Positions 1-7,517 of a stretch of 64,000 nt of DNA are shown here, piece by piece. Every line of letters begins with the position of its first letter. Position 1 is the stretch's first letter. Source of the stretch: Melieria omissa (lineage: Eukaryota; Arthropoda; Insecta; Diptera; Ulidiidae). The notes beneath the pieces were generated by a model, which did no database searches, was not told the origin of the DNA, and worked only from the letters and a program-made list of their open reading frames with translations. The translations under genes were made by a program, and so were the position numbers. The DNA lies in contig OZ020267.1 of the NCBI GenBank assembly GCA_963971225.1, forward strand, positions 155,859,920-155,923,919, written 5' to 3'.

Positions 1-905
1 GATTGACCCCGTTTATGAAAGCTGAAGACTCCAGCTACGTTTTAAGGGTATTCGTTTTTTCGATAAACCTAAAAATTCATATTTTACAAGCATTTTATCG
101 ATTTTGCAGTAGGCCGCCATTTAATGTCACTCTTGCGCATCGATATGTTCATGATTGTATAATAGTAATAGAATTATTGATATCATTTGATAAAGCTGCA
201 ATCTCTAGCTAAATTTTAAGGGGTTTTTTATTAAGGTAACCATACGCGTTTGGATTCTGTAAGCATTTTAGTGGTGAGTCGGTATTTTGTAATAGGCAGT
301 TTTTCAATGTTATCCTTGCGCATCGATATGCTCATTATTCCTGAAGGATAATGAAAAGTTAGGGACCAATATATAAAGCTTAAGACTCTAGCTAAATTTT
401 AAGGGGTCAATTATTAATATGCACTTATGCATTTGGTGTTGTGATAAGCATTTTAGTGGTTGCGCACAAGTTGCAATTTGGTCAAAGTCACCGTTCCATA
501 TCGATTTGCTTTCGCATCTCAAGGGATAGCAGGATGATTGATACCATTATGGTAAGCTTAAGAGACTAGCTAAATAATAAGATATAATTTATTAAAATCC
601 GATTATCCGTCAAGATTTAACAGCCATAATTCCGATCAATTTTGAACAATTTTTAACTAATCACCATATTGTTTATGCCAACCTTGGCCATTTATTTATG
701 TCATGTTTCCGGTGGGATATTTTTGGTATTTACCCCATTGGTGAAAGGTGGTAACACTAGCTTAATTTTTACACCATTTTGATTATGGTGACCATGCGCA
801 TTTAGTTTCCACAAGCATTTCATTGGTTATGCAGATGTATCATGTGGTCGATATCACTTTTCCACAACTATATACTTTATCCTGTATCCTTTGAGATAGC
901 GAAAA
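1..905 (+). repeat. Left-array unit 1 (905 bp)
   Basis: First complete unit in the window, in a phase chosen to begin at gattgacccc. That phase is arbitrary because the window opens inside an array. It carries G at 796, as does unit 4, giving accatgcgca. Confidence 0.95.
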
Positions 906-935
906 GATTGACCCCGTTTATGAAAGCTGAAGACT

Positions 936-1109
936 CCAGCTACGTTTTAAGGGTATTCGTTTTTTCGATAAACCTAAAAATTCATATTTTACAAGCATTT
1001 TATCGATTTTGCAGTAGGCCGCCATTTAATGTCACTCTTGCGCATCGATATGTTCATGATTGTATAATAGTAATAGAATTATTGATATCATTTGATAAAG
1101 CTGCAATCT
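936..1109 (+). repeat. Subunit a of the 905-bp unit (174 bp)
   Basis: Representative subunit measured from one ctagcta-type box to the next. It starts at ccagctacgttttaaggg, a diverged form of the box. It contains acaagcattttatcg (box B, near 992) and gcgcatcgatatg (box C, near 1041), followed by a short AT-rich stretch with taatagtaatag. The same order of boxes recurs in subunits b, c and e, which is the evidence that the 905-bp unit arose by amplification of a monomer of about 181 bp followed by divergence. Confidence 0.8.
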
Positions 1110-1292
1110 CTAGCTAAATTTTAAGGGGTTTTTTATTAAGGTAACCATACGCGTTTGGATTCTGTAAGCATTTTAGTGGTGAGTCGGTATTTTGTAATAG
1201 GCAGTTTTTCAATGTTATCCTTGCGCATCGATATGCTCATTATTCCTGAAGGATAATGAAAAGTTAGGGACCAATATATAAAGCTTAAGACT
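1110..1292 (+). repeat. Subunit b of the 905-bp unit (183 bp)
   Basis: Starts at ctagctaaattttaaggggt, which together with the start of subunit c looks like the best-preserved form of the boundary box. Box B is gtaagcattttagtgg (near 1165) and box C is ttgcgcatcgatatgctc (near 1222). These are shared almost word for word with subunit a, so a and b are the most similar pair around box C. It is followed by gaaggataatgaaaag and ends in aagcttaagactctagc. Confidence 0.8.
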
Positions 1293-1470
1293 CTAGCTAA
1301 ATTTTAAGGGGTCAATTATTAATATGCACTTATGCATTTGGTGTTGTGATAAGCATTTTAGTGGTTGCGCACAAGTTGCAATTTGGTCAAAGTCACCGTT
1401 CCATATCGATTTGCTTTCGCATCTCAAGGGATAGCAGGATGATTGATACCATTATGGTAAGCTTAAGAGA
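1293..1470 (+). repeat. Subunit c of the 905-bp unit (178 bp)
   Basis: Starts with the same boundary box as subunit b, followed by cattatgcattt-like sequence. Box B is gataagcattttagtgg (near 1351), nearly identical to subunit b. Box C is weaker (ccatatcgatttgc, near 1400). It is followed by agggatagcagg. In the opposing array this subunit is 2 bp shorter (gttgataagc in place of gttgtgataagc), a diagnostic difference between the two subfamilies. Confidence 0.8.
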
Positions 1471-1661
1471 CTAGCTAAATAATAAGATATAATTTATTAA
1501 AATCCGATTATCCGTCAAGATTTAACAGCCATAATTCCGATCAATTTTGAACAATTTTTAACTAATCACCATATTGTTTATGCCAACCTTGGCCATTTAT
1601 TTATGTCATGTTTCCGGTGGGATATTTTTGGTATTTACCCCATTGGTGAAAGGTGGTAACA
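1471..1661 (+). repeat. Subunit d of the 905-bp unit (191 bp)
   Basis: The most divergent and longest subunit. It starts at ctagctaaataataag. Box B is reduced to aacaatttttaac (near 1550) and the atcgat box is not recognisable. Instead it holds gccaaccttggccattt and catgtttccggtggg. Both arrays are truncated inside this subunit at the central junction. Membership of the series rests on its position between two clear boundary boxes and its length, so similarity to the other four is weaker evidence here. Confidence 0.65.
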
Positions 1662-1840
1662 CTAGCTTAATTTTTACACCATTTTGATTATGGTGACCAT
1701 ACGCATTTAGTTTCCACAAGCATTTCATTGGTTATGCAGATGTATCATGTGGTCGATATCACTTTTCCACAACTATATACTTTATCCTGTATCCTTTGAG
1801 ATAGCGAAAAGATTGACCCCGTTTATGAAAGCTGAAGACT
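1662..1840 (+). repeat. Subunit e of the 905-bp unit (179 bp)
   Basis: Starts at ctagcttaatttttacacc. Box B is acaagcatttcattgg (near 1716) and box C is ggtcgatatcac (near 1750). It is followed by ctttgagatagcg, which parallels tctcaagggatagc in subunit c. It contains the G/A variable site (1701). The opposing array has a 4-bp insertion here (tatgtatgcatatg in place of tatgcagatg), lengthening the subunit to 183 bp. Confidence 0.75.
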
Positions 1841-2715
1841 CCAGCTACGTTTTAAGGGTATTCGTTTTTTCGATAAACCTAAAAATTCATATTTTACAAG
1901 CATTTTATCGATTTTGCAGTAGGCCGCCATTTAATGTCACTCTTGCGCATCGATATGTTCATGATTGTATAATAGTAATAGAATTATTGATATCATTTGA
2001 TAAAGCTGCAATCTCTAGCTAAATTTTAAGGGGTTTTTTATTAAGGTAACCATACGCGTTTGGATTCTGTAAGCATTTTAGTGGTGAGTCGGTATTTTGT
2101 AATAGGCAGTTTTTCAATGTTATCCTTGCGCATCGATATGCTCATTATTCCTGAAGGATAATGAAAAGTTAGGGACCAATATATAAAGCTTAAGACTCTA
2201 GCTAAATTTTAAGGGGTCAATTATTAATATGCACTTATGCATTTGGTGTTGTGATAAGCATTTTAGTGGTTGCGCACAAGTTGCAATTTGGTCAAAGTCA
2301 CCGTTCCATATCGATTTGCTTTCGCATCTCAAGGGATAGCAGGATGATTGATACCATTATGGTAAGCTTAAGAGACTAGCTAAATAATAAGATATAATTT
2401 ATTAAAATCCGATTATCCGTCAAGATTTAACAGCCATAATTCCGATCAATTTTGAACAATTTTTAACTAATCACCATATTGTTTATGCCAACCTTGGCCA
2501 TTTATTTATGTCATGTTTCCGGTGGGATATTTTTGGTATTTACCCCATTGGTGAAAGGTGGTAACACTAGCTTAATTTTTACACCATTTTGATTATGGTG
2601 ACCATACGCATTTAGTTTCCACAAGCATTTCATTGGTTATGCAGATGTATCATGTGGTCGATATCACTTTTCCACAACTATATACTTTATCCTGTATCCT
2701 TTGAGATAGCGAAAA
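1811..2715 (+). repeat. Left-array unit 3 (905 bp)
   Basis: Complete unit with A at 2606, like unit 2. I saw no other difference from its neighbours. Confidence 0.95.
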
Positions 2716-3620
2716 GATTGACCCCGTTTATGAAAGCTGAAGACTCCAGCTACGTTTTAAGGGTATTCGTTTTTTCGATAAACCTAAAAATTCATATTTT
2801 ACAAGCATTTTATCGATTTTGCAGTAGGCCGCCATTTAATGTCACTCTTGCGCATCGATATGTTCATGATTGTATAATAGTAATAGAATTATTGATATCA
2901 TTTGATAAAGCTGCAATCTCTAGCTAAATTTTAAGGGGTTTTTTATTAAGGTAACCATACGCGTTTGGATTCTGTAAGCATTTTAGTGGTGAGTCGGTAT
3001 TTTGTAATAGGCAGTTTTTCAATGTTATCCTTGCGCATCGATATGCTCATTATTCCTGAAGGATAATGAAAAGTTAGGGACCAATATATAAAGCTTAAGA
3101 CTCTAGCTAAATTTTAAGGGGTCAATTATTAATATGCACTTATGCATTTGGTGTTGTGATAAGCATTTTAGTGGTTGCGCACAAGTTGCAATTTGGTCAA
3201 AGTCACCGTTCCATATCGATTTGCTTTCGCATCTCAAGGGATAGCAGGATGATTGATACCATTATGGTAAGCTTAAGAGACTAGCTAAATAATAAGATAT
3301 AATTTATTAAAATCCGATTATCCGTCAAGATTTAACAGCCATAATTCCGATCAATTTTGAACAATTTTTAACTAATCACCATATTGTTTATGCCAACCTT
3401 GGCCATTTATTTATGTCATGTTTCCGGTGGGATATTTTTGGTATTTACCCCATTGGTGAAAGGTGGTAACACTAGCTTAATTTTTACACCATTTTGATTA
3501 TGGTGACCATGCGCATTTAGTTTCCACAAGCATTTCATTGGTTATGCAGATGTATCATGTGGTCGATATCACTTTTCCACAACTATATACTTTATCCTGT
3601 ATCCTTTGAGATAGCGAAAA
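2716..3620 (+). repeat. Left-array unit 4 (905 bp)
   Basis: Complete unit with G at 3511, matching unit 1. The order of alleles over the five copies is G, A, A, G, A. Confidence 0.95.
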
Positions 3621-4525
3621 GATTGACCCCGTTTATGAAAGCTGAAGACTCCAGCTACGTTTTAAGGGTATTCGTTTTTTCGATAAACCTAAAAATTCAT
3701 ATTTTACAAGCATTTTATCGATTTTGCAGTAGGCCGCCATTTAATGTCACTCTTGCGCATCGATATGTTCATGATTGTATAATAGTAATAGAATTATTGA
3801 TATCATTTGATAAAGCTGCAATCTCTAGCTAAATTTTAAGGGGTTTTTTATTAAGGTAACCATACGCGTTTGGATTCTGTAAGCATTTTAGTGGTGAGTC
3901 GGTATTTTGTAATAGGCAGTTTTTCAATGTTATCCTTGCGCATCGATATGCTCATTATTCCTGAAGGATAATGAAAAGTTAGGGACCAATATATAAAGCT
4001 TAAGACTCTAGCTAAATTTTAAGGGGTCAATTATTAATATGCACTTATGCATTTGGTGTTGTGATAAGCATTTTAGTGGTTGCGCACAAGTTGCAATTTG
4101 GTCAAAGTCACCGTTCCATATCGATTTGCTTTCGCATCTCAAGGGATAGCAGGATGATTGATACCATTATGGTAAGCTTAAGAGACTAGCTAAATAATAA
4201 GATATAATTTATTAAAATCCGATTATCCGTCAAGATTTAACAGCCATAATTCCGATCAATTTTGAACAATTTTTAACTAATCACCATATTGTTTATGCCA
4301 ACCTTGGCCATTTATTTATGTCATGTTTCCGGTGGGATATTTTTGGTATTTACCCCATTGGTGAAAGGTGGTAACACTAGCTTAATTTTTACACCATTTT
4401 GATTATGGTGACCATACGCATTTAGTTTCCACAAGCATTTCATTGGTTATGCAGATGTATCATGTGGTCGATATCACTTTTCCACAACTATATACTTTAT
4501 CCTGTATCCTTTGAGATAGCGAAAA
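3621..4525 (+). repeat. Left-array unit 5 (905 bp)
   Basis: Last complete unit before the junction, with A at 4416. It is indistinguishable from units 2 and 3 at the sites I compared. Confidence 0.95.
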
Positions 4526-5239
4526 GATTGACCCCGTTTATGAAAGCTGAAGACTCCAGCTACGTTTTAAGGGTATTCGTTTTTTCGATAAACCTAAAAA
4601 TTCATATTTTACAAGCATTTTATCGATTTTGCAGTAGGCCGCCATTTAATGTCACTCTTGCGCATCGATATGTTCATGATTGTATAATAGTAATAGAATT
4701 ATTGATATCATTTGATAAAGCTGCAATCTCTAGCTAAATTTTAAGGGGTTTTTTATTAAGGTAACCATACGCGTTTGGATTCTGTAAGCATTTTAGTGGT
4801 GAGTCGGTATTTTGTAATAGGCAGTTTTTCAATGTTATCCTTGCGCATCGATATGCTCATTATTCCTGAAGGATAATGAAAAGTTAGGGACCAATATATA
4901 AAGCTTAAGACTCTAGCTAAATTTTAAGGGGTCAATTATTAATATGCACTTATGCATTTGGTGTTGTGATAAGCATTTTAGTGGTTGCGCACAAGTTGCA
5001 ATTTGGTCAAAGTCACCGTTCCATATCGATTTGCTTTCGCATCTCAAGGGATAGCAGGATGATTGATACCATTATGGTAAGCTTAAGAGACTAGCTAAAT
5101 AATAAGATATAATTTATTAAAATCAGATTATCCGTCAAGATTTAACAGCCATAATTCCGATCAATTTTGAACAATTTTTAACTAATCACCATATTGTGGA
5201 TGCCAACCTTGGCCATTTATTTATGTCATGTTTGCGGTG
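4526..5239 (+). repeat. Left-array unit 6, truncated in subunit d
   Basis: Follows the left-array consensus until about 5120. It then shows a private C-to-A change at 5125 (aatcagatta), the right-array form gtggatgcc at 5197-5205 in place of gtttatgcc, and G for C at 5234. Satellite similarity stops at 5239 (ggtg, then tctt in place of ggat). At other diagnostic sites (gttgtgataagc, aaggggtcaa, ttttgaacaa) it is left-type. The array-edge copy is therefore a mosaic, as is often seen for edge copies that escape homogenisation. Confidence 0.9.
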
Positions 5240-5258
5240 TCTTCAGCTTTTGTTGTGA
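5238..5258 (-). repeat. Left junction with inverted satellite fragment
   Basis: Directly after the truncation the sequence reads gtgtcttcagctttt. On the opposite strand this is aaaagctgaagacac, close to the satellite's own gaaagctgaagactc in subunit e near the unit start. A scrap of satellite in inverted orientation therefore sits between the array and the hairpin. The ggtg shared by the array and the junction could be microhomology used at the joint. The next bases, tgttgtgaaa, match nothing I recognise. Confidence 0.6.
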
Positions 5259-5374
5259 AAGAGGGGTAGGAAGAAATAGGTGGGAGGAGGTTGGGGCAGG
5301 AAGAACGATGGCGGAGGCGCGCGCGCGTTCTTCCTGCCCCAACCTCCTCCCACCTATTTCTTCCTACCTCTCTT
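5259..5374. repeat. Imperfect hairpin, 49-bp arms, 18-nt loop
   Basis: Arms 5259-5307 and 5326-5374 are reverse complements with one mismatch (5264 against 5369). The arm is purine-rich on the + strand (ggtaggaagaaataggtggg within it). The loop, 5308-5325, contains (GC)n. Compared with the perfect palindrome at 5784-5909, this copy lacks ten bases, ctcctccatc, just right of the centre. Centre-proximal deletion is the expected way for a perfect palindrome to become a stable hairpin with a spacer. I see no transposase, and target-site duplications are not evident. Confidence 0.93.
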
Positions 5375-5541
5375 CTTAACTCTATCCCTGCCCCTATCCT
5401 ATTTCCTCCTACCTTTCCTTCTACCTACCTACCTACCACCCCCCCTCCCTTGTACCTTTCCTACCTCTTCTACCTTTCTAAACCACCCCCACCCAATACT
5501 GGTCCTATGTTATACCTTTCCTTTCTACCTACACACACTAA
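5375..5541. repeat. Pyrimidine-rich low-complexity tract at contig end
   Basis: The + strand is strongly biased to C and T, with many ctacc and ttcctacc motifs, a short (CTAC)n run near 5421-5437 and a C-run near 5438-5446. It has no coding potential beyond spurious open frames. It runs straight into the N block, so it marks the end of the left contig. Its first 40 bases (5375-5414) correspond, as reverse complement with several substitutions and a small indel, to the stub at 5742-5783. Confidence 0.85.
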
Positions 5542-5741
5542 NNNNNNNNNNNNNNNNNNNNNNNNNNNNNNNNNNNNNNNNNNNNNNNNNNNNNNNNNNN
5601 NNNNNNNNNNNNNNNNNNNNNNNNNNNNNNNNNNNNNNNNNNNNNNNNNNNNNNNNNNNNNNNNNNNNNNNNNNNNNNNNNNNNNNNNNNNNNNNNNNNN
5701 NNNNNNNNNNNNNNNNNNNNNNNNNNNNNNNNNNNNNNNNN
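5542..5741. other. Assembly gap, exactly 200 N
   Basis: Two hundred consecutive N. A round number indicates a placeholder inserted by scaffolding, so the real distance between the flanking sequences, and even their adjacency, is unknown. Some Hi-C scaffolders use a fixed 200-N spacer by default. Anything inferred about an inverted repeat across this point depends on the join being correct. Confidence 0.99.
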
Positions 5742-5783
5742 AGGTAGGAGGAAATAAGGTAATAGGGAAGAGGTAGAGTTAAG
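5742..5783. repeat. Purine-rich stub at start of right contig
   Basis: Forty-two bases biased to A and G on the + strand (aggtaggaggaaataagg at its start). The reverse complement aligns with 5375-5414 beside the left hairpin, beginning cttaactcta in both. The two contigs therefore end in the same family of GA/CT-rich sequence, and the left contig reaches about 127 bases further into it. Confidence 0.85.
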
Positions 5784-5909
5784 AAGAGAGGTAGGAAGAA
5801 ATAGGTGGGAGGAGGTTAGGGCAGGAAGAACGATGGAGGAGGCGCGCGCGCCTCCTCCATCGTTCTTCCTGCCCTAACCTCCTCCCACCTATTTCTTCCT
5901 ACCTCTCTT
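5784..5909. repeat. Perfect 126-bp palindrome
   Basis: Positions 5784-5846 and 5847-5909 are exact reverse complements, 63 bp per arm with no spacer. I checked pairing base by base around the centre at 5846/5847. The centre is an alternating GC run (gcgcgcgcgc) flanked by aggagg and cctcct. The outer arm is purine-rich and matches the arm of the hairpin at 5259-5374, with ttaggg here against ttgggg there. Such a sequence can extrude as a cruciform. It could be a fold-back element, a palindrome formed during the rearrangement that ended the array, or a read artefact; sequence alone does not decide. Confidence 0.95.
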
Positions 5910-5938
5910 TCACAACAAAAGCTGAAGACACCAGCTAC
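5910..5938 (+). repeat. Right junction with inverted satellite fragment
   Basis: The stretch 5918-5938 reads aaagctgaagacaccagct followed by ac. It differs by a single base (acacc for actcc) from the satellite sequence at the end of subunit e and start of subunit a. It lies in the + orientation, opposite to the array that begins immediately to its right. This is the mirror image of the left junction, but here the inverted fragment is longer and clearer. At the joint the right copy has agct where the left copy has ttgc. Confidence 0.85.
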
Positions 5939-6640
5939 ATGACATAAATAAATGGCCAAGGTTGGCATCCACAATATGGTGATTAGTTAAAAATTGTTAA
6001 AAATTGATCGGAATTATGGCTGTTAAATCTTGACGGATAATCGGATTTTAATAAATTATATCTTATTATTTAGCTAGTCTCTTAAGCTTACCATAATGGT
6101 ATCAATCATCCTGCTATCCCTTGAGATGCGAAAGCAAATCGATATGGAACGGTGACTTTGACCAAATTGCAACTTGTGCGCAACCACTAAAATGCTTATC
6201 AACACCAAATGCATAAGTGCATATTAATAATTGACCACTTAAAATTTAGCTAGAGTCTTAAGCTTTATATATTGGTCCCTAACTTTTCATTATCCTTCAG
6301 GAATAATGAGCATATCGATGCGCAAGGATAACATTGAAAAACTGCCTATTACAAAATACCGACTCACCACTAAAATGCTTACAGAATCCAAACGCGTATG
6401 GTTACCTTAATAAAAAACCCCTTAAAATTTAGCTAGAGATTGCAGCTTTATCAAATGATATCAATAATTCTATTACTATTATACAATCATGAACATATCG
6501 ATGCGCAAGAGTGACATTAAATGGCGGCCTACTGCAAAATCGATAAAATGCTTGTAAAATATGAATTTTTAGGTTTATCGAAAAAACGAATACCCTTAAA
6601 ACGTAGCTGGAGTCTTCAGCTTTCATAAACGGGGTCAATC
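5937..6640 (-). repeat. Right-array first unit, truncated (704 bp)
   Basis: The edge unit of the right array. It enters the satellite at acatgacataaataaatgg, inside subunit d, within a few bases of the equivalent position where the left array stops. At the diagnostic sites it is fully right-type, in contrast to the mosaic edge unit on the left. It carries the T (6471) and C (6640) alleles at the two variable sites. Confidence 0.93.
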
Positions 6641-6793
6641 TTTTCGCTATCTCAAAGGATACAGGATAAAGTATATAGTTGTGGAAAAGTGATATCGACC
6701 ACATGATACATATGCATACATAACCAATGAAATGCTTGTGGAAACTAAATGCGCATGGTCACCATAATCAAAATGGTGTAAAAATTAAGCTAG
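6611..6793 (-). repeat. Subunit e, right-array form (183 bp)
   Basis: Measured between boundary boxes on the - strand (box starts at 6793 and 6610). It is 4 bp longer than the left-array form because of the tatgtatgcatatg variant, which appears on the + strand as catatgcatacata. Box B reads caatgaaatgcttgtgg on the + strand. Confidence 0.75.
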
Positions 6794-6984
6794 TGTTACC
6801 ACCTTTCACTAATGGGGTAAATACCAAAAATATCCCACCGGAAACATGACATAAATAAATGGCCAAGGTTGGCATCCACAATATGGTGATTAGTTAAAAA
6901 TTGTTAAAAATTGATCGGAATTATGGCTGTTAAATCTTGACGGATAATCGGATTTTAATAAATTATATCTTATTATTTAGCTAG
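6794..6984 (-). repeat. Subunit d, right-array form (191 bp)
   Basis: Same length as in the left array. It carries the right-type changes tttttaacaa, gtggatgcc and cattagtg (satellite strand). As on the left, it is the most divergent subunit and has no recognisable atcgat box. Confidence 0.65.
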
Positions 6985-7160
6985 TCTCTTAAGCTTACCA
7001 TAATGGTATCAATCATCCTGCTATCCCTTGAGATGCGAAAGCAAATCGATATGGAACGGTGACTTTGACCAAATTGCAACTTGTGCGCAACCACTAAAAT
7101 GCTTATCAACACCAAATGCATAAGTGCATATTAATAATTGACCACTTAAAATTTAGCTAG
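6985..7160 (-). repeat. Subunit c, right-array form (176 bp)
   Basis: Two bases shorter than the left form, owing to loss of one tg in gttgtgataagc. It also carries aagtggtcaa in its boundary box. Together with the longer subunit e this accounts exactly for 907 against 905 bp. Confidence 0.8.
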
Positions 7161-7343
7161 AGTCTTAAGCTTTATATATTGGTCCCTAACTTTTCATTAT
7201 CCTTCAGGAATAATGAGCATATCGATGCGCAAGGATAACATTGAAAAACTGCCTATTACAAAATACCGACTCACCACTAAAATGCTTACAGAATCCAAAC
7301 GCGTATGGTTACCTTAATAAAAAACCCCTTAAAATTTAGCTAG
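7161..7343 (-). repeat. Subunit b, right-array form (183 bp)
   Basis: No difference from the left-array subunit b was noticed. It shows boundary box, box B and box C in the same order. Confidence 0.8.
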
Positions 7344-7517
7344 AGATTGCAGCTTTATCAAATGATATCAATAATTCGATTACTATTATACAATCATGAA
7401 CATATCGATGCGCAAGAGTGACATTAAATGGCGGCCTACTGCAAAATCGATAAAATGCTTGTAAAATATGAATTTTTAGGTTTATCGAAAAAACGAATAC
7501 CCTTAAAACGTAGCTGG
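7344..7517 (-). repeat. Subunit a, right-array form (174 bp)
   Basis: Same length and box order as the left form. It contains the first variable site of the right array (7378 in this unit: G here, T in others), within the stretch aattcgattac or aattctattac read on the + strand. Confidence 0.8.

Larger units (their letters stand above)
906..1810 (+). repeat. Left-array unit 2 (905 bp)
   Basis: Complete unit with A at 1701 (accatacgca). Otherwise I saw no difference from unit 1. The five subunits annotated separately are measured across this unit. Confidence 0.95.
1..5239 (+). repeat. Left satellite array, 905-bp higher-order units
   Basis: Tandem array with an exact 905-bp period: the sequence starting at position 1 recurs at 906, 1811, 2716, 3621 and 4526. 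Five units are complete and the sixth is cut off near 5239. Copies are nearly identical. The only within-array difference I noticed outside the last copy is G or A at 796, 1701, 2606, 3511 and 4416. The array is AT-rich and has no long open frame, RNA gene or transposon signature. The unit is itself built of five divergent subunits of about 181 bp. It belongs to the same family as the array beginning at 5937 but lies in the opposite orientation and carries fixed differences from it. Its left end runs out of the window. Satellite identity is directly visible; a centromeric or heterochromatic location is inference. Confidence 0.98.

Noticed and set aside
842..1117. A 91-codon open frame present in every unit of both arrays (for example 842-1117 on +, 6429-6704 on -), with one Arg/Ile difference matching the second variable site.
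   Set aside because: It recurs because the DNA repeats. The unit is noncoding in every other respect, the frame has no recognisable domain, it crosses two divergent subunits with no trace of frame conservation between them, and one of its two variable sites changes the amino acid. Transcription and ribosome profiling would be needed to revive it.
1..5239. CENP-B-like box within the satellite, for example around ttcgttttttcgataa or ttccggtggg.
   Set aside because: Neither stretch fits the spacing of the conserved CENP-B box bases, so I do not claim one.
5421..5437. (CTAC)n run at the contig end, considered as a telomere-like repeat.
   Set aside because: Only about four units, embedded in irregular pyrimidine-rich sequence, and not a known telomere motif. 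It is better described as low complexity.
5194..5776. Overlapping open frames of 61 to 161 codons through the hairpin, the pyrimidine tract and the N block.
   Set aside because: They are Pro/Leu/Ser-rich low-complexity translations of CT-rich DNA, and the longer ones read through the gap. They do not look like proteins.
5259..5909. Reading the hairpin elements as MITEs or as transposon terminal repeats bounding the gap.
   Set aside because: No target-site duplication or transposase sequence is visible, and the flanking satellite is itself rearranged at the joint. It remains a possibility, but I do not annotate it as a mobile element.
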